Assembly (NCBI GenBank): GCA_035640455.1
Contig: DASQWB010000146.1
Span: 1-26,299 of the forward strand
Origin: AC-50 sp035640455
Lineage (GTDB): Bacteria > Actinomycetota > Thermoleophilia > Gaiellales > Gaiellaceae
Length of the DNA stretch: 26,299 nucleotides
Direction: 5' to 3'
A program made the position numbers and the translations under genes. A model generated the notes under the pieces. That model was not told the DNA's origin. It did not search any database and saw only the letters and a list, made by a program, of their open reading frames with translations. Below, piece by piece: positions 17,888 through 24,567 of this stretch (positions within the stretch are counted from its first letter, which is position 1; each line of letters starts with the position of its first letter).

Positions 17888-18199
17888 ATGGAGCCGATTG
17901 GCGATCAGGAACAGGTCGAGAGGCACGACCGAGGGTCGTTTCTCAAGAAGCTGGGCGCGACGCTCGCCGTCGGGCTCGGCGTCGGTCTCGTCGCAAGCGA
18001 GCCCGCTCTTGCCGCTTGCGACGGGATCATTTGTTATCCGTTTCCCGGCGGCGGTTCCGGCTGCGGAGGCAACCCCTACTGCGGCGGCAATACCCTCTGC
18101 GGTGCCAACTGCTTCATCTGCAGGGGCTGCGGCGAACCCGACTTCTACTACTGCACCACCCACGGCTGCTTCACGTGGTGCTTAACCCCAGTCTGCTGA
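17888..18199 (+). CDS. Small secreted 12-cysteine protein B, paralogue of A
   Basis: A 103-residue exported protein whose signal region (HDRGSFLKKLGATLAVGLG) nearly matches that of the preceding gene, while the mature part differs. It has exactly 12 cysteines (44, 49, 59, 65, 71, 75, 78, 81, 89, 94, 98, 103) and is rich in glycine. The second arginine of the Tat pair is glycine here (R15-G16), so export might use Tat weakly or Sec instead. Likely cleavage is after ALA (residue 42). The C-terminal C-x2-H-x-C-x3-C segment is shared with protein A. ATG 17888 follows AAAGGAG at good spacing; an upstream GTG at 17870 is less likely. A strong hairpin follows at 18220. Function unknown. Confidence 0.8.
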   Translation: MEPIGDQEQVERHDRGSFLKKLGATLAVGLGVGLVASEPALAACDGIICYPFPGGGSGCGGNPYCGGNTLCGANCFICRGCGEPDFYYCTTHGCFTWCLTPVC

Positions 18200-18219
18200 C
18201 GTAGACAGACCTCGACGGT

Positions 18220-18249
18220 CACGAGCCGTGCGAACATCGCCGGCTCGTG
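18220..18249 (+). terminator. 13-bp hairpin ending on the next gene's start codon
   Basis: CACGAGCCG pairs with CGGCTCGTG (9 bp). Inside, after one bulged T, GCGA pairs with TCGC around a 3-base loop. The last three bases of the right arm are the GTG start of the membrane transferase. It may terminate the Cys-rich operon and/or hide the start codon of the next gene. No T-run follows. Confidence 0.55.
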
Positions 18250-19446
18250 GCTCGTCGCGTCGTCTCGCTCCTCGCCGGCGCCGGCTGCCTCGCCGGAGTC
18301 GTCGTAGCGGTCCTCGCCGCTCGCCACACGGACGTCGCCGAGCACTCGCCCGTTCGGCCGCCGGGCGCCTGGCGTGACGCGTGGACCTGGGGGCTCGTCG
18401 GCGCCTTCGTCCTCTACGTGGCCGGGCTCGCCTTCCTGCGCCGGTGCCGTGCGCCGCTCGCGGCCGTGCTCGCGCTCGCCGCCGCGATCCAGCTCGCGCC
18501 GCTTGCGGCGCCGCTCCTCCTCTCCACCGACGCCTACTCCTATTGGGACTACGGCCGCGTCGCCGCCGTCCACCACGAAAACCCGTACGCCGACCGACCG
18601 AGCCGCTTCCCGCGCGACCCTGCCTACCGGCGGATGGGCCGCGACTGGCAGCACAAGCGGTCGGTCTACGGGCCCGTCTTCACGCTCGGCTCCGAGGGCG
18701 TCGCCCACGCGGCCCGCGACTCCCCGCGCTCCGCGACCCGCGCCTTCCGGATCGCCGCGGCCCTCGCCGCCGTCGGCCTCGCGGCGCTCGCGGCCCTGTG
18801 GGGGTCCTTCGCCGCCGCCTTCGTCGGCTGGAGCCCGCTCCTCGCGGTCCACTTCGCGGGCGGCGGCCACAACGACGTCCTGATGATGCTCTTCGTGCTG
18901 GCCGCGCTCGCGTCGGCGCGGACCGGCCGCTACCGCTGGGCCGGCGCCGCCTGGGTCGGCGCGCTCGCGATCAAGATCACGGCGCTCGTCTTCCTGCCGC
19001 TGCGGGCGCTCGAGGCTCGGCGCAGCGGCCGGCCCGTAAGCCACGTGAGCTTCGCGGTCGCGGCGGCGGCCGTCGCGCTCGTCGCCTCGCTCCGCTACGG
19101 GCCGCACTGGCTCGGGGTGCTGAGCCCGGTCGCGAACCAGCTCCACTCGACGAGCTCGCTCGGGCTGCCGTACTGGGGCGACAAGCTCGGCTTCCCCGAG
19201 CGCTACGCGAGGGACGGGCTGCTCGTCGCGTTCGCGCTCTTCTACCTCTGGCTCCTGTGGGAGGCCTGGCGCGGCCGGGCCCGTCTCGGGCTCGCCGCTT
19301 GCGGCCTGCTCCTCGCCACCTCATGGCTCCAGCCGTGGTACGCGGTCTGGGCCGTCCCGCTCGCCGCGGTCGAGGAGGACACGCTCGCGCGCCTCCTCGC
19401 GCTCGGGCTCTCCGCCTACTTCCTCCACGACGCGCTCCCGCCTTAG
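18247..19446 (+). CDS. Polyprenol-phosphate-sugar-dependent glycosyltransferase (GT-C, MptA/B or GT87-like)
   Basis: A 399-residue integral membrane protein with about ten helices. After the second or third helix comes LLSTDAYSYWDYGR (D95), with HHENPYADRPSRFP next; an acidic residue at this place followed by ENPY is typical of actinobacterial alpha-mannosyltransferases that use polyprenyl-phosphate-mannose. GGGHNDVLMMLF is another family stretch. It probably adds a mannose (or other hexose) to the surface glycan on the outer membrane face. GTG 18247 is the only reasonable start: an in-frame TAG lies at 18202. The start codon lies within a hairpin. The stop overlaps the convergent GT87 gene by 4 bp. 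Confidence 0.8.
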   Translation: MARRVVSLLAGAGCLAGVVVAVLAARHTDVAEHSPVRPPGAWRDAWTWGLVGAFVLYVAGLAFLRRCRAPLAAVLALAAAIQLAPLAAPLLLSTDAYSYWDYGRVAAVHHENPYADRPSRFPRDPAYRRMGRDWQHKRSVYGPVFTLGSEGVAHAARDSPRSATRAFRIAAALAAVGLAALAALWGSFAAAFVGWSPLLAVHFAGGGHNDVLMMLFVLAALASARTGRYRWAGAAWVGALAIKITALVFLPLRALEARRSGRPVSHVSFAVAAAAVALVASLRYGPHWLGVLSPVANQLHSTSSLGLPYWGDKLGFPERYARDGLLVAFALFYLWLLWEAWRGRARLGLAACGLLLATSWLQPWYAVWAVPLAAVEEDTLARLLALGLSAYFLHDALPP

Positions 19447-20705
19447 GCACCGCTTGCGGTGCCGGCTTCAGGACGCGCAGGCTTTGCCTGCGCGTCCGTC
19501 TGAAATGACCGGTCGACGGGCTGGGTCCCGCCCTCCCGATATAGCCGCAGCACGAGCGCCGCGGCGAGGACGACGAGGAGCGCGTTCCGCGCCAGGAGGA
19601 GCACGATCGGCAGCGTGTCGAGGCGGATGAGCTCGTCGTAGCGGTTCGGGTACACGGCGTGGGTCAGACCGATCGCCGCGACCAGAACCGCCGGCACGGC
19701 GAGCTTCGGCAGGCTGCGGCCGACGACGACGGCGACGAGTGGCACGAGCCAGAGCAGGTACTGCGGCGACAGGACCTTTCCGAACAGGACCCACACGGCC
19801 ACGGCCGCCGCCGAGCCGACGAGGAGCTGCTCCCGGCCGCGGCTCCCGCGGGCGAAGACGAGCCACACGAGGACGACCGCGGCGACCTGGAGGACGGTTT
19901 GGAGAGCCGCGAGCGCGTCCGGGAGCCCGCCCGTGAGGTTCCACGACCCGGAGCCGAAGCTCGGATGGGTCGCGTACCCGCCGAGCGCGTGGAGCCCGAG
20001 CAGGAGCGACGACCCGAGCGTCTCGATCTGAAGCGCGCGGCCGGTCTGCCGCGCGAGGCTGAAGCGGACGCCGCCCGGCGAGAGCGCCACGAACGGCAGC
20101 ACGACGACGGCGAGGGCGACCGCGAACGCGAGCAGGCCGCGCCGCGCCTCCCGCACGCCTATGCGCCGCGCCACGTGTAGGTAGGCCAGCGGCACGAGGA
20201 CGACGGGGAAGATCTTCGCCGCCGTCCCCAGCCCGAGCGCGGCGAAGCCGAGCCGCCGCCGCCTGTGCACGAGGGCGGCGACTGCCCCCATAGCGAACGC
20301 GGCCGCGTACAGGTCGTAACGGTGGAGCGCGAGCGGGCCGAGCGCGAGCGGCGCGAGCCCAGTAATCGAAACGGCGGCATAGAGCCGCCGGTCCGGCACC
20401 GCCGGACCGGCCAGCGCGAGCGCCACGAAGAGGATGCACGCGAGTCCGCCTGCGACCTCGAAGGCCGAGAACCACGCGTCGTAGTCGCGCGCCGGCCCGA
20501 GCGAGGGCACGACGAATGCCGGCAGCGCGCCCGGTGGGTACTCGAGCGAGAAGTCGCGGTACGGCACCTCGCCGTGGAGCGTCCGGTCGCCATAGCTCTG
20601 GAAGAGGCTCGTGTCGATGTGGCCGCGGAAGATCCCGACGTGCGGCAGGGCGCAGGTGAGCGCGAACAACAGCGCGCCGACCGCCGCGGCGCGGAAGGCT
20701 CTCAG
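19443..20705 (-). CDS. GT87-family membrane glycosyltransferase (DUF2029)
   Basis: A protein of about 420 residues with roughly ten helices. It carries GDRTLHGEVPYRDFSLEYPPG near residue 45, which is the signature loop of the GT87/DUF2029 family, then LGTAAKIFPVVLVPLAY and KVLSPQYLLWLVPL. These enzymes transfer mannose or arabinose-like sugars from polyprenyl-phosphate donors on the outer membrane face. The start is uncertain. No ATG, GTG or TTG precedes the first helix; CTG at 20705 forms a CTGA overlap with the DUF2304 stop and has AGGA upstream, and TTG 20669 is the alternative. The last 17 or so codons run through two perfect hairpins, so the C-terminal tail is probably not conserved. Confidence 0.8.
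   Translation of the reverse strand: MRAFRAAAVGALLFALTCALPHVGIFRGHIDTSLFQSYGDRTLHGEVPYRDFSLEYPPGALPAFVVPSLGPARDYDAWFSAFEVAGGLACILFVALALAGPAVPDRRLYAAVSITGLAPLALGPLALHRYDLYAAAFAMGAVAALVHRRRRLGFAALGLGTAAKIFPVVLVPLAYLHVARRIGVREARRGLLAFAVALAVVVLPFVALSPGGVRFSLARQTGRALQIETLGSSLLLGLHALGGYATHPSFGSGSWNLTGGLPDALAALQTVLQVAAVVLVWLVFARGSRGREQLLVGSAAAVAVWVLFGKVLSPQYLLWLVPLVAVVVGRSLPKLAVPAVLVAAIGLTHAVYPNRYDELIRLDTLPIVLLLARNALLVVLAAALVLRLYREGGTQPVDRSFQTDAQAKPARPEAGTASGA
19446..19497. terminator. Two perfect hairpins at a convergent gene end, inside the GT87 coding tail
   Basis: Hairpin one is GGCACCGC-TT-GCGGTGCC (19446-19463). Hairpin two is GGACGCGCAGGC with a TTT loop and a perfect 12-bp partner (19471-19497). 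They lie directly after the plus-strand stop and would work in both directions. They fall in codons of the minus-strand gene, encoding its last residues (about DAQAKPARPEAGTASGA). Confidence 0.75.
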
Positions 20706-21055
20706 TCCTCGTCCTCGCGGAGCTTCGCCTCGAGCAGCGCGAGCCGCTGCGCGAGGATCACGTTCTGGTCGGTCAGCTTCGAGACGACCGTCGAGTAGTG
20801 CAGGAGCACGACGAGGATGAAGAGCGTCGCGACCGCGAAGAGCACGGCGGGCGGATAGCCGCGCACGCCCGCCCAGCCGGCGATCGTGTTCACGCTCGAG
20901 CGCCACAGCGAGAGCACGAGCAGCGTGATCCCGGCGACGAGCCAGAGGAGCGCGTAGCGCTCGCGGAGCCGGTGGCGGCGGATCAGCTCGAAGATCACGA
21001 GGAGCAGAGCGAGCGAGACCAGTGCGGCGGCGATCGAGATGCCGAGAGGGGTCAT
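20702..21055 (-). CDS. DUF2304 small membrane protein
   Basis: A 117-residue protein with three hydrophobic helices (about 5-25, 35-52 and 68-88) and a charged, coiled-coil-prone C-terminus (KLTDQNVILAQRLALLEAKL). The helix spacing and the RYALLWLVAGITLLVLSLW stretch match DUF2304, a family regularly encoded beside DPM1-type GT2 enzymes. It probably anchors or regulates the adjacent polyprenyl-phosphate-sugar synthase. ATG 21055 overlaps the GT2 stop (ATGA), and its own stop overlaps the GT87 start, so it sits in a fully coupled operon. Confidence 0.8.
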   Translation of the reverse strand: MTPLGISIAAALVSLALLLVIFELIRRHRLRERYALLWLVAGITLLVLSLWRSSVNTIAGWAGVRGYPPAVLFAVATLFILVVLLHYSTVVSKLTDQNVILAQRLALLEAKLREDED

Positions 21056-21819
21056 CGATCCTCCAGTGGGACGACGTTGCGACGGAAGATCCCGACGAAG
21101 AGGGCGAGCAGGACCTTCGCCATGTAGTAGACGGAGCGGAAGGCGGTGATCGACGATCGGCCGCCGGCGCGCTCGCGCATCCGCACGGGCACCTCGCGGA
21201 GGCGCAGGCGGTGCCGGTGCACCATCACCGTCGCCTCGACCTCGGGGTAGTCGTGCGGGTAGTCGGCGGCGAAGAGCTGGATCCCGCGCCGGTTGAGCGC
21301 CTGGAAGCCGGAGGTCGTGTCGGTGACGCGCTGGCGCACGAGCCGCGAGACCGTCCAGGCAAGGAGGCGGATCCCGATCAGGCGGGAGCGCGACGGGCGA
21401 TAGCCGGGCCCGCCTGCGAACCGCGAGCCGACGGCGATGTCGGCCTCGCCCGCGAGCACCGGCTGGATGATCGCGTCCAGCTCGGCCGGGTCGTGCTGGC
21501 CGTCGCCGTCGACGCGCACCGCGAGCTCGAAGCCGTTCTCCCACGCGTAGCGGAAGCCGGTCTGGACGGCGCCGCCGATCCCGAGGTTGAACGGCAGCCG
21601 GATGACCCGTGCGCCGTGGGCGCGGGCGACGTCGGCCGTCCGGTCGCCGGAGCCGTCGTCGACGACGACGATCTCGAAGCCGGCGTCGAAGGCGCGGATC
21701 TCGTCGATCACGCGCCCGATGCACGCCTCCTCGTTCAGCGCCGGCACGATCGCGACCCGCCGCCGCGCCGCGAGTCCTTCGAGCGACCTCGGCCGCGGCT
21801 CGGCGACCGTCTCAGCCAC
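21052..21819 (-). CDS. GT2 glycosyltransferase, polyprenyl-phosphate hexose synthase (DPM1-like)
   Basis: A 255-residue GT-A enzyme. It shows PALNE (26-30), VVVDDGSGDRT (DDGS at 54-57) and DGDGQHDP (104-111), the D-x-D metal and nucleotide site with the QHDP extension typical of dolichol/polyprenyl-phosphate mannose or glucose synthases. It would transfer a hexose from GDP- or UDP-sugar to polyprenyl phosphate at the cytoplasmic face. The product would feed the GT87 and MptB-like enzymes encoded nearby. It lacks the long C-terminal membrane region found in some relatives; the DUF2304 protein may replace it. The start GTG 21819 overlaps the upstream stop by 8 bp and has GAGG at 6 bp. Confidence 0.88.
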   Translation of the reverse strand: MAETVAEPRPRSLEGLAARRRVAIVPALNEEACIGRVIDEIRAFDAGFEIVVVDDGSGDRTADVARAHGARVIRLPFNLGIGGAVQTGFRYAWENGFELAVRVDGDGQHDPAELDAIIQPVLAGEADIAVGSRFAGGPGYRPSRSRLIGIRLLAWTVSRLVRQRVTDTTSGFQALNRRGIQLFAADYPHDYPEVEATVMVHRHRLRLREVPVRMRERAGGRSSITAFRSVYYMAKVLLALFVGIFRRNVVPLEDR

Positions 21820-23035
21820 GCGTGGCCTCAACCGGCTCCGCCGCCTGCGAGCCGAGCCCGAGGAGGTCGAGCAGGCGCCGCGCGCGGTGTGCGTAGGTGT
21901 GCTCGTCGAGCGCGCGCTCACGCGCCCGGCGGCCGAGCTCTTCCGCGGCGCCTTTGTCGGCTAGGAGCTCACCGTACAAGCTCGTCGCCTCGTCCTCGTC
22001 GTGCGCGATCAGGAGCTCCTGTCCCGGCTCGAACCACCGCTCGACGCCCTCGTAGGGGTTCGAGACGATCGTCGCGCCCGCCATCGCGAGCTCGAACGGC
22101 CGCGCCGTCGAGGAGGCGAACAAGCCCGCGTGGGCGCGGCGGGTGATGTTCAGGTTGATCCGCGCCGCCGCGATCGCGCGGTTGAAGGCGTTGAACGGGA
22201 TGTCGCCTATCTGGCGGGCGCGGCCGGTGTCGCCCTGGAAGTCGTGGCCGCCGAGCGCGAAGTCGATCTCCGGCAGGCGCCGGCTCGGCTCGCCGACCAG
22301 GGCGCGCATCCAGTCGCGGCGGAACTTGTCGCCGTAGCCGTAGAAGAAGACGTCGGTCTCTTTCTGCATTGGGAGTGGCCGGAAGAGCTCGGGGTCGGCG
22401 GCCCAGGAGACGGCCTCCGCGCGGCGCGCGCCGAGCTCGCGCAGGCGCGGGAGGCCGCCCTCGGAGTTCGAGACGACGAGGTCGTACTCGGAGGGATCGG
22501 CGCCGTGGTAGTAGTTGAAGCCCGTGTCCATGCCGCCGAACTCGGGGAGGCTCATCGGCACGTCGCCGTCGTAGAAGACGACCGGGACGTCGAAGCGCTC
22601 GCGCAGGCGCCTCGGGATCCCGCGCAGGTGACTCATCGGGACGGTGAAGACGACGACGGCATCGACGTCGCACTCGCGCTCGAGGATCCGCTCGAGGTGG
22701 CGCCGCCAGCGCGGCGTGACCCAGCGCCAGATCAGCTCGCGCTGGAGCCGGTCGGTGTCGCCGGGCTCCGACTCCACGCGGCGCAGGTAGCGATCGCCCT
22801 TCAGGCGCGCGGCGAGGTCGCGCACACGCGCGTACGCCTCCCCTTCCCGGTAAGTGGGGTTCGGCGCCGTCCGCCACCAGGGGCTCTCGACCGGCCGGCC
22901 GCGGTACGGCGTCACGATCAGGTCGACGCCCGCCTCGTACATCCCCTTCCAGAGCTGCCACCACGCGGGCGTGCAGCCGTAGCGGAAGTCGAGGTCGACC
23001 GCCGAGGCGACGGCCAGGATCTTGGGCGCGGGCAT
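21812..23035 (-). CDS. CgeB-like glycosyltransferase (GT-B)
   Basis: A 407-residue protein resembling the CgeB/spore-coat glycosyltransferase group. The N-terminal half reads ILAVASAVDLDFRYGCTPAWW and contains VVFYDGDVPMSLPEFGGMDTG. The C-terminal half has the nucleotide-sugar-binding domain of GT-B enzymes, with LFASSTARPFELAMAG, TIVSNPYEGVERWFEPGQE and a closing helix (ARERALDEHTYAHRARRLLDLL). It probably adds a sugar to the cell-surface glycan or a protein. It is the first gene of the coupled four-gene operon running to 19443. ATG 23035 lacks an obvious strong ribosome-binding site. A 24-bp palindrome lies about 80 bp upstream. Confidence 0.82.
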   Translation of the reverse strand: MPAPKILAVASAVDLDFRYGCTPAWWQLWKGMYEAGVDLIVTPYRGRPVESPWWRTAPNPTYREGEAYARVRDLAARLKGDRYLRRVESEPGDTDRLQRELIWRWVTPRWRRHLERILERECDVDAVVVFTVPMSHLRGIPRRLRERFDVPVVFYDGDVPMSLPEFGGMDTGFNYYHGADPSEYDLVVSNSEGGLPRLRELGARRAEAVSWAADPELFRPLPMQKETDVFFYGYGDKFRRDWMRALVGEPSRRLPEIDFALGGHDFQGDTGRARQIGDIPFNAFNRAIAAARINLNITRRAHAGLFASSTARPFELAMAGATIVSNPYEGVERWFEPGQELLIAHDEDEATSLYGELLADKGAAEELGRRARERALDEHTYAHRARRLLDLLGLGSQAAEPVEATRG

Positions 23036-23116
23036 GCGGCGCTCAGTATGCCGAGCCGATGTGTCGGTTCAGTTAGCGCCTTGGTGCTGCCGGACGTGGC
23101 CGCTCGGGCGGGTTCG

Positions 23117-23140
23117 GGTGACTGTCACGTGACAGTCACC
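23117..23140. promoter_or_regulatory. 24-bp perfect palindrome made of two abutting 11-bp palindromes
   Basis: The units GTGACTGTCAC and GTGACAGTCAC abut, with one further G-C pair outside. Each unit is itself a palindrome around its central base (T or A). The site lies between the methyltransferase stop (inside the palindrome) and the CgeB-like operon, all on the minus strand. It could be an operator for a dimeric regulator of that operon or a hairpin terminator. No T-run follows on either strand. Confidence 0.6.
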
Positions 23141-23897
23141 GCCGTCCCGGCGAGGCGTGGCTGACCCAGACCTGCGTCACGTACGGGAACGCGAACGGTG
23201 ACTCCGCCTGACGCTCGCCCAGCTCCCGCACCCGCGCGAGGAAGTCCTCGCGCTCCCGACCCTCCAACAGCGCGACGTAGCTGATCGACGCCACCCGCTC
23301 GACGAGGCCGTCGGCGTCGAAGCGCTGCTCGTGCCGGAACTCGGCGTACTCGGGCCGCTCGAACTCCGCGCTCTCCGCCAGGATCGCTTCGGGGTCGATG
23401 TCACGCATCCACGCGACCGGCCGGCCGTGCGGCCGGAGCAGCTCCGTCAGCTTGCGCTGGAGCTCGCTTGCCGGGTCGCGCGTGTTGAAGACGACGGCCA
23501 GCCGTCCCCGAGGACGGAGGACGCGCGCGAGCTCGGGCAAGGCGCGCCTCCGGTCGAACCAATGGAAGGCCGCCGCGGCCGTGACAGCGTCGGCCGCGCC
23601 GTCCGCAAGCGCGAGCTCCTCCGCCGTCCCCTCGAGCGCCTCGGCCGCCGGGACCGCCTCCCGGAGCACCCTCCGCATCTCCGCCACCGGCTCGACCGCG
23701 ACGACCCGCGCGCCGGTGGGCACGAGGAGCCGCGTCAGCTTCCCCGTTCCCGCGGCCACGTCGACGACGACCCGCCCAGGGCGCAGCCCGAGCCGGTCGG
23801 CGAGCCAGATGACCGCCTCCGGCGGGTACTCGGGCCGGGCCCGCTCGTAGACGTCGGCAGCGCGTGCGAAGCCTGCGGAGACGGGATGGAGGCCCAC
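23136..23897 (-). CDS. Class I SAM-dependent methyltransferase (Methyltransf_11)
   Basis: A 253-residue protein with a complete methyltransferase core: motif I VVDVAAGTGKLTRLL (about 43-57), the acidic end of strand 2 at VVAVEP, the region GTAEELALADGAADAV, then AFHWFD and LARVLRPRGRLAVVF. The opening FARAADVYERARPEYP is typical of UbiE/trans-aconitate-like methyltransferases of unassigned substrate. GTG 23897 is the likely start; it lies only 18 bp from the start of the divergent acetyltransferase. Its stop codon lies inside the 24-bp palindrome. It may act on a small molecule, and no link to the glycan cluster can be shown. Confidence 0.85.
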   Translation of the reverse strand: MGLHPVSAGFARAADVYERARPEYPPEAVIWLADRLGLRPGRVVVDVAAGTGKLTRLLVPTGARVVAVEPVAEMRRVLREAVPAAEALEGTAEELALADGAADAVTAAAAFHWFDRRRALPELARVLRPRGRLAVVFNTRDPASELQRKLTELLRPHGRPVAWMRDIDPEAILAESAEFERPEYAEFRHEQRFDADGLVERVASISYVALLEGREREDFLARVRELGERQAESPFAFPYVTQVWVSHASPGRR

Positions 23898-23902
23898 GGC
23901 GG

Positions 23903-23909
23903 CATTCTT
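23903..23909. promoter_or_regulatory. Overlapping divergent -10-like elements
   Basis: CATTCT on the plus strand (23903-23908) lies 7 bp before GTG 23916, and AAGAAT on the minus strand (23909-23904) lies 6 bp before GTG 23897. Neither start has a ribosome-binding site. This matches the leaderless arrangement at 10298-10305. The elements are weak matches. Confidence 0.3.
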
Positions 23910-23915
23910 GCGCGC

Positions 23916-24485
23916 GTGGCGATCCCGCTTCCGATCGAGACCGAGCGCCTGCTCCTGCGAAGGTTCGACTCCGAGAGAGACAGCGAGCCGATGCTCGCTG
24001 TCTACGGCGACCCCGAGGTCATGCGCTTCATCCCCGGCGGCGCGTATTCCGGGCTCGAGGCCGTGCGGACGAGGCTAGCCGCGTACGCCCGGGAGCACGA
24101 CAGCCGAGGCTTCAGCTTCTGGGCGGTGGTCGAGCGCGACACTGGCGAGGTGGTCGGCGACGTGGGCTTCGGCGTCTTCCGCGAGACCAGCGACATCGAG
24201 CTCGGCTACACGCTCAGGCGGGACCGCTGGGGCCGTGGCTACGCGACCGAGGCGTCACGCGCGTGCCTCGATGCCGGCTTCGCGCACCTCGACGTGGCGC
24301 GGATCGTCGCCGTCGTCGACGAGGAGAACGCGCGCTCGCTCCGCGTCGCCGAGGGCCTCGGCATGGTGCGGGTCGGCACCGTCCGGACGAACGGACGCCC
24401 GCATGCGCTCTTCGCGATTAGACCCTCGCCCGCCGCAGGAAGAAGACGATCAACCAGGCCAGCCCCGCGACGACCGCGAGGATGA
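23916..24485 (+). CDS. GNAT acetyltransferase, RimJ/RimL type
   Basis: A protein of about 189 residues opening with IETERLLLRRF, the usual first strand of RimJ/RimL-type GNAT enzymes. The acetyl-CoA-binding segment RRDRWGRGYATEA follows IELGYTL, and NARSLRVAEGLGMVRVG forms the typical end of the fold. It would acetylate an amine on a protein N-terminus, antibiotic or small molecule. The start is uncertain: GTG 23916 gives normal family length at the N-terminus, while ATG 23886 has GGAG at 5 bp but overlaps the divergent methyltransferase start by 12 bp. The last 22 or so residues are arginine- and proline-rich and overlap the convergent small membrane protein by 68 bp. Confidence 0.85.
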   Translation: MAIPLPIETERLLLRRFDSERDSEPMLAVYGDPEVMRFIPGGAYSGLEAVRTRLAAYAREHDSRGFSFWAVVERDTGEVVGDVGFGVFRETSDIELGYTLRRDRWGRGYATEASRACLDAGFAHLDVARIVAVVDEENARSLRVAEGLGMVRVGTVRTNGRPHALFAIRPSPAAGRRRSTRPAPRRPRG

Positions 24486-24567
24486 ACAGCCACTTGATGA
24501 CGACGATCGCGAGCCAGATCGCGATCACGACGATGACGGCGAGCAGTAGCAGGCCGAAGACGTTCAT
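24418..24567 (-). CDS. Small hydrophobic membrane protein, 49 residues
   Basis: A 49-residue protein that is almost entirely hydrophobic: two helices (about 4-22 and 25-43) with a single lysine between them and a basic end (FLRRARV). ATG 24567 shares one base with the stop of the phosphoglycosyltransferase gene (TGATG), so translation is probably coupled. Short membrane proteins next to large membrane enzymes often act as partners or regulators; that is inference. I do not recognise a family. The 3' end overlaps the convergent acetyltransferase. Confidence 0.65.
   Translation of the reverse strand: MNVFGLLLLAVIVVIAIWLAIVVIKWLFILAVVAGLAWLIVFFLRRARV

Noticed and set aside
17558..18199. Cys-rich pair as methylamine dehydrogenase light chains (12 Cys, Tat export)
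   Set aside because: The mature parts are too short and lack the two tryptophans needed for the TTQ cofactor: protein A has none and protein B only one.
18148..19146. Minus-strand frame of 332 codons opposite the membrane mannosyltransferase-like gene
   Set aside because: Charged low-complexity translation; the plus strand encodes a coherent multi-helix protein with family motifs.
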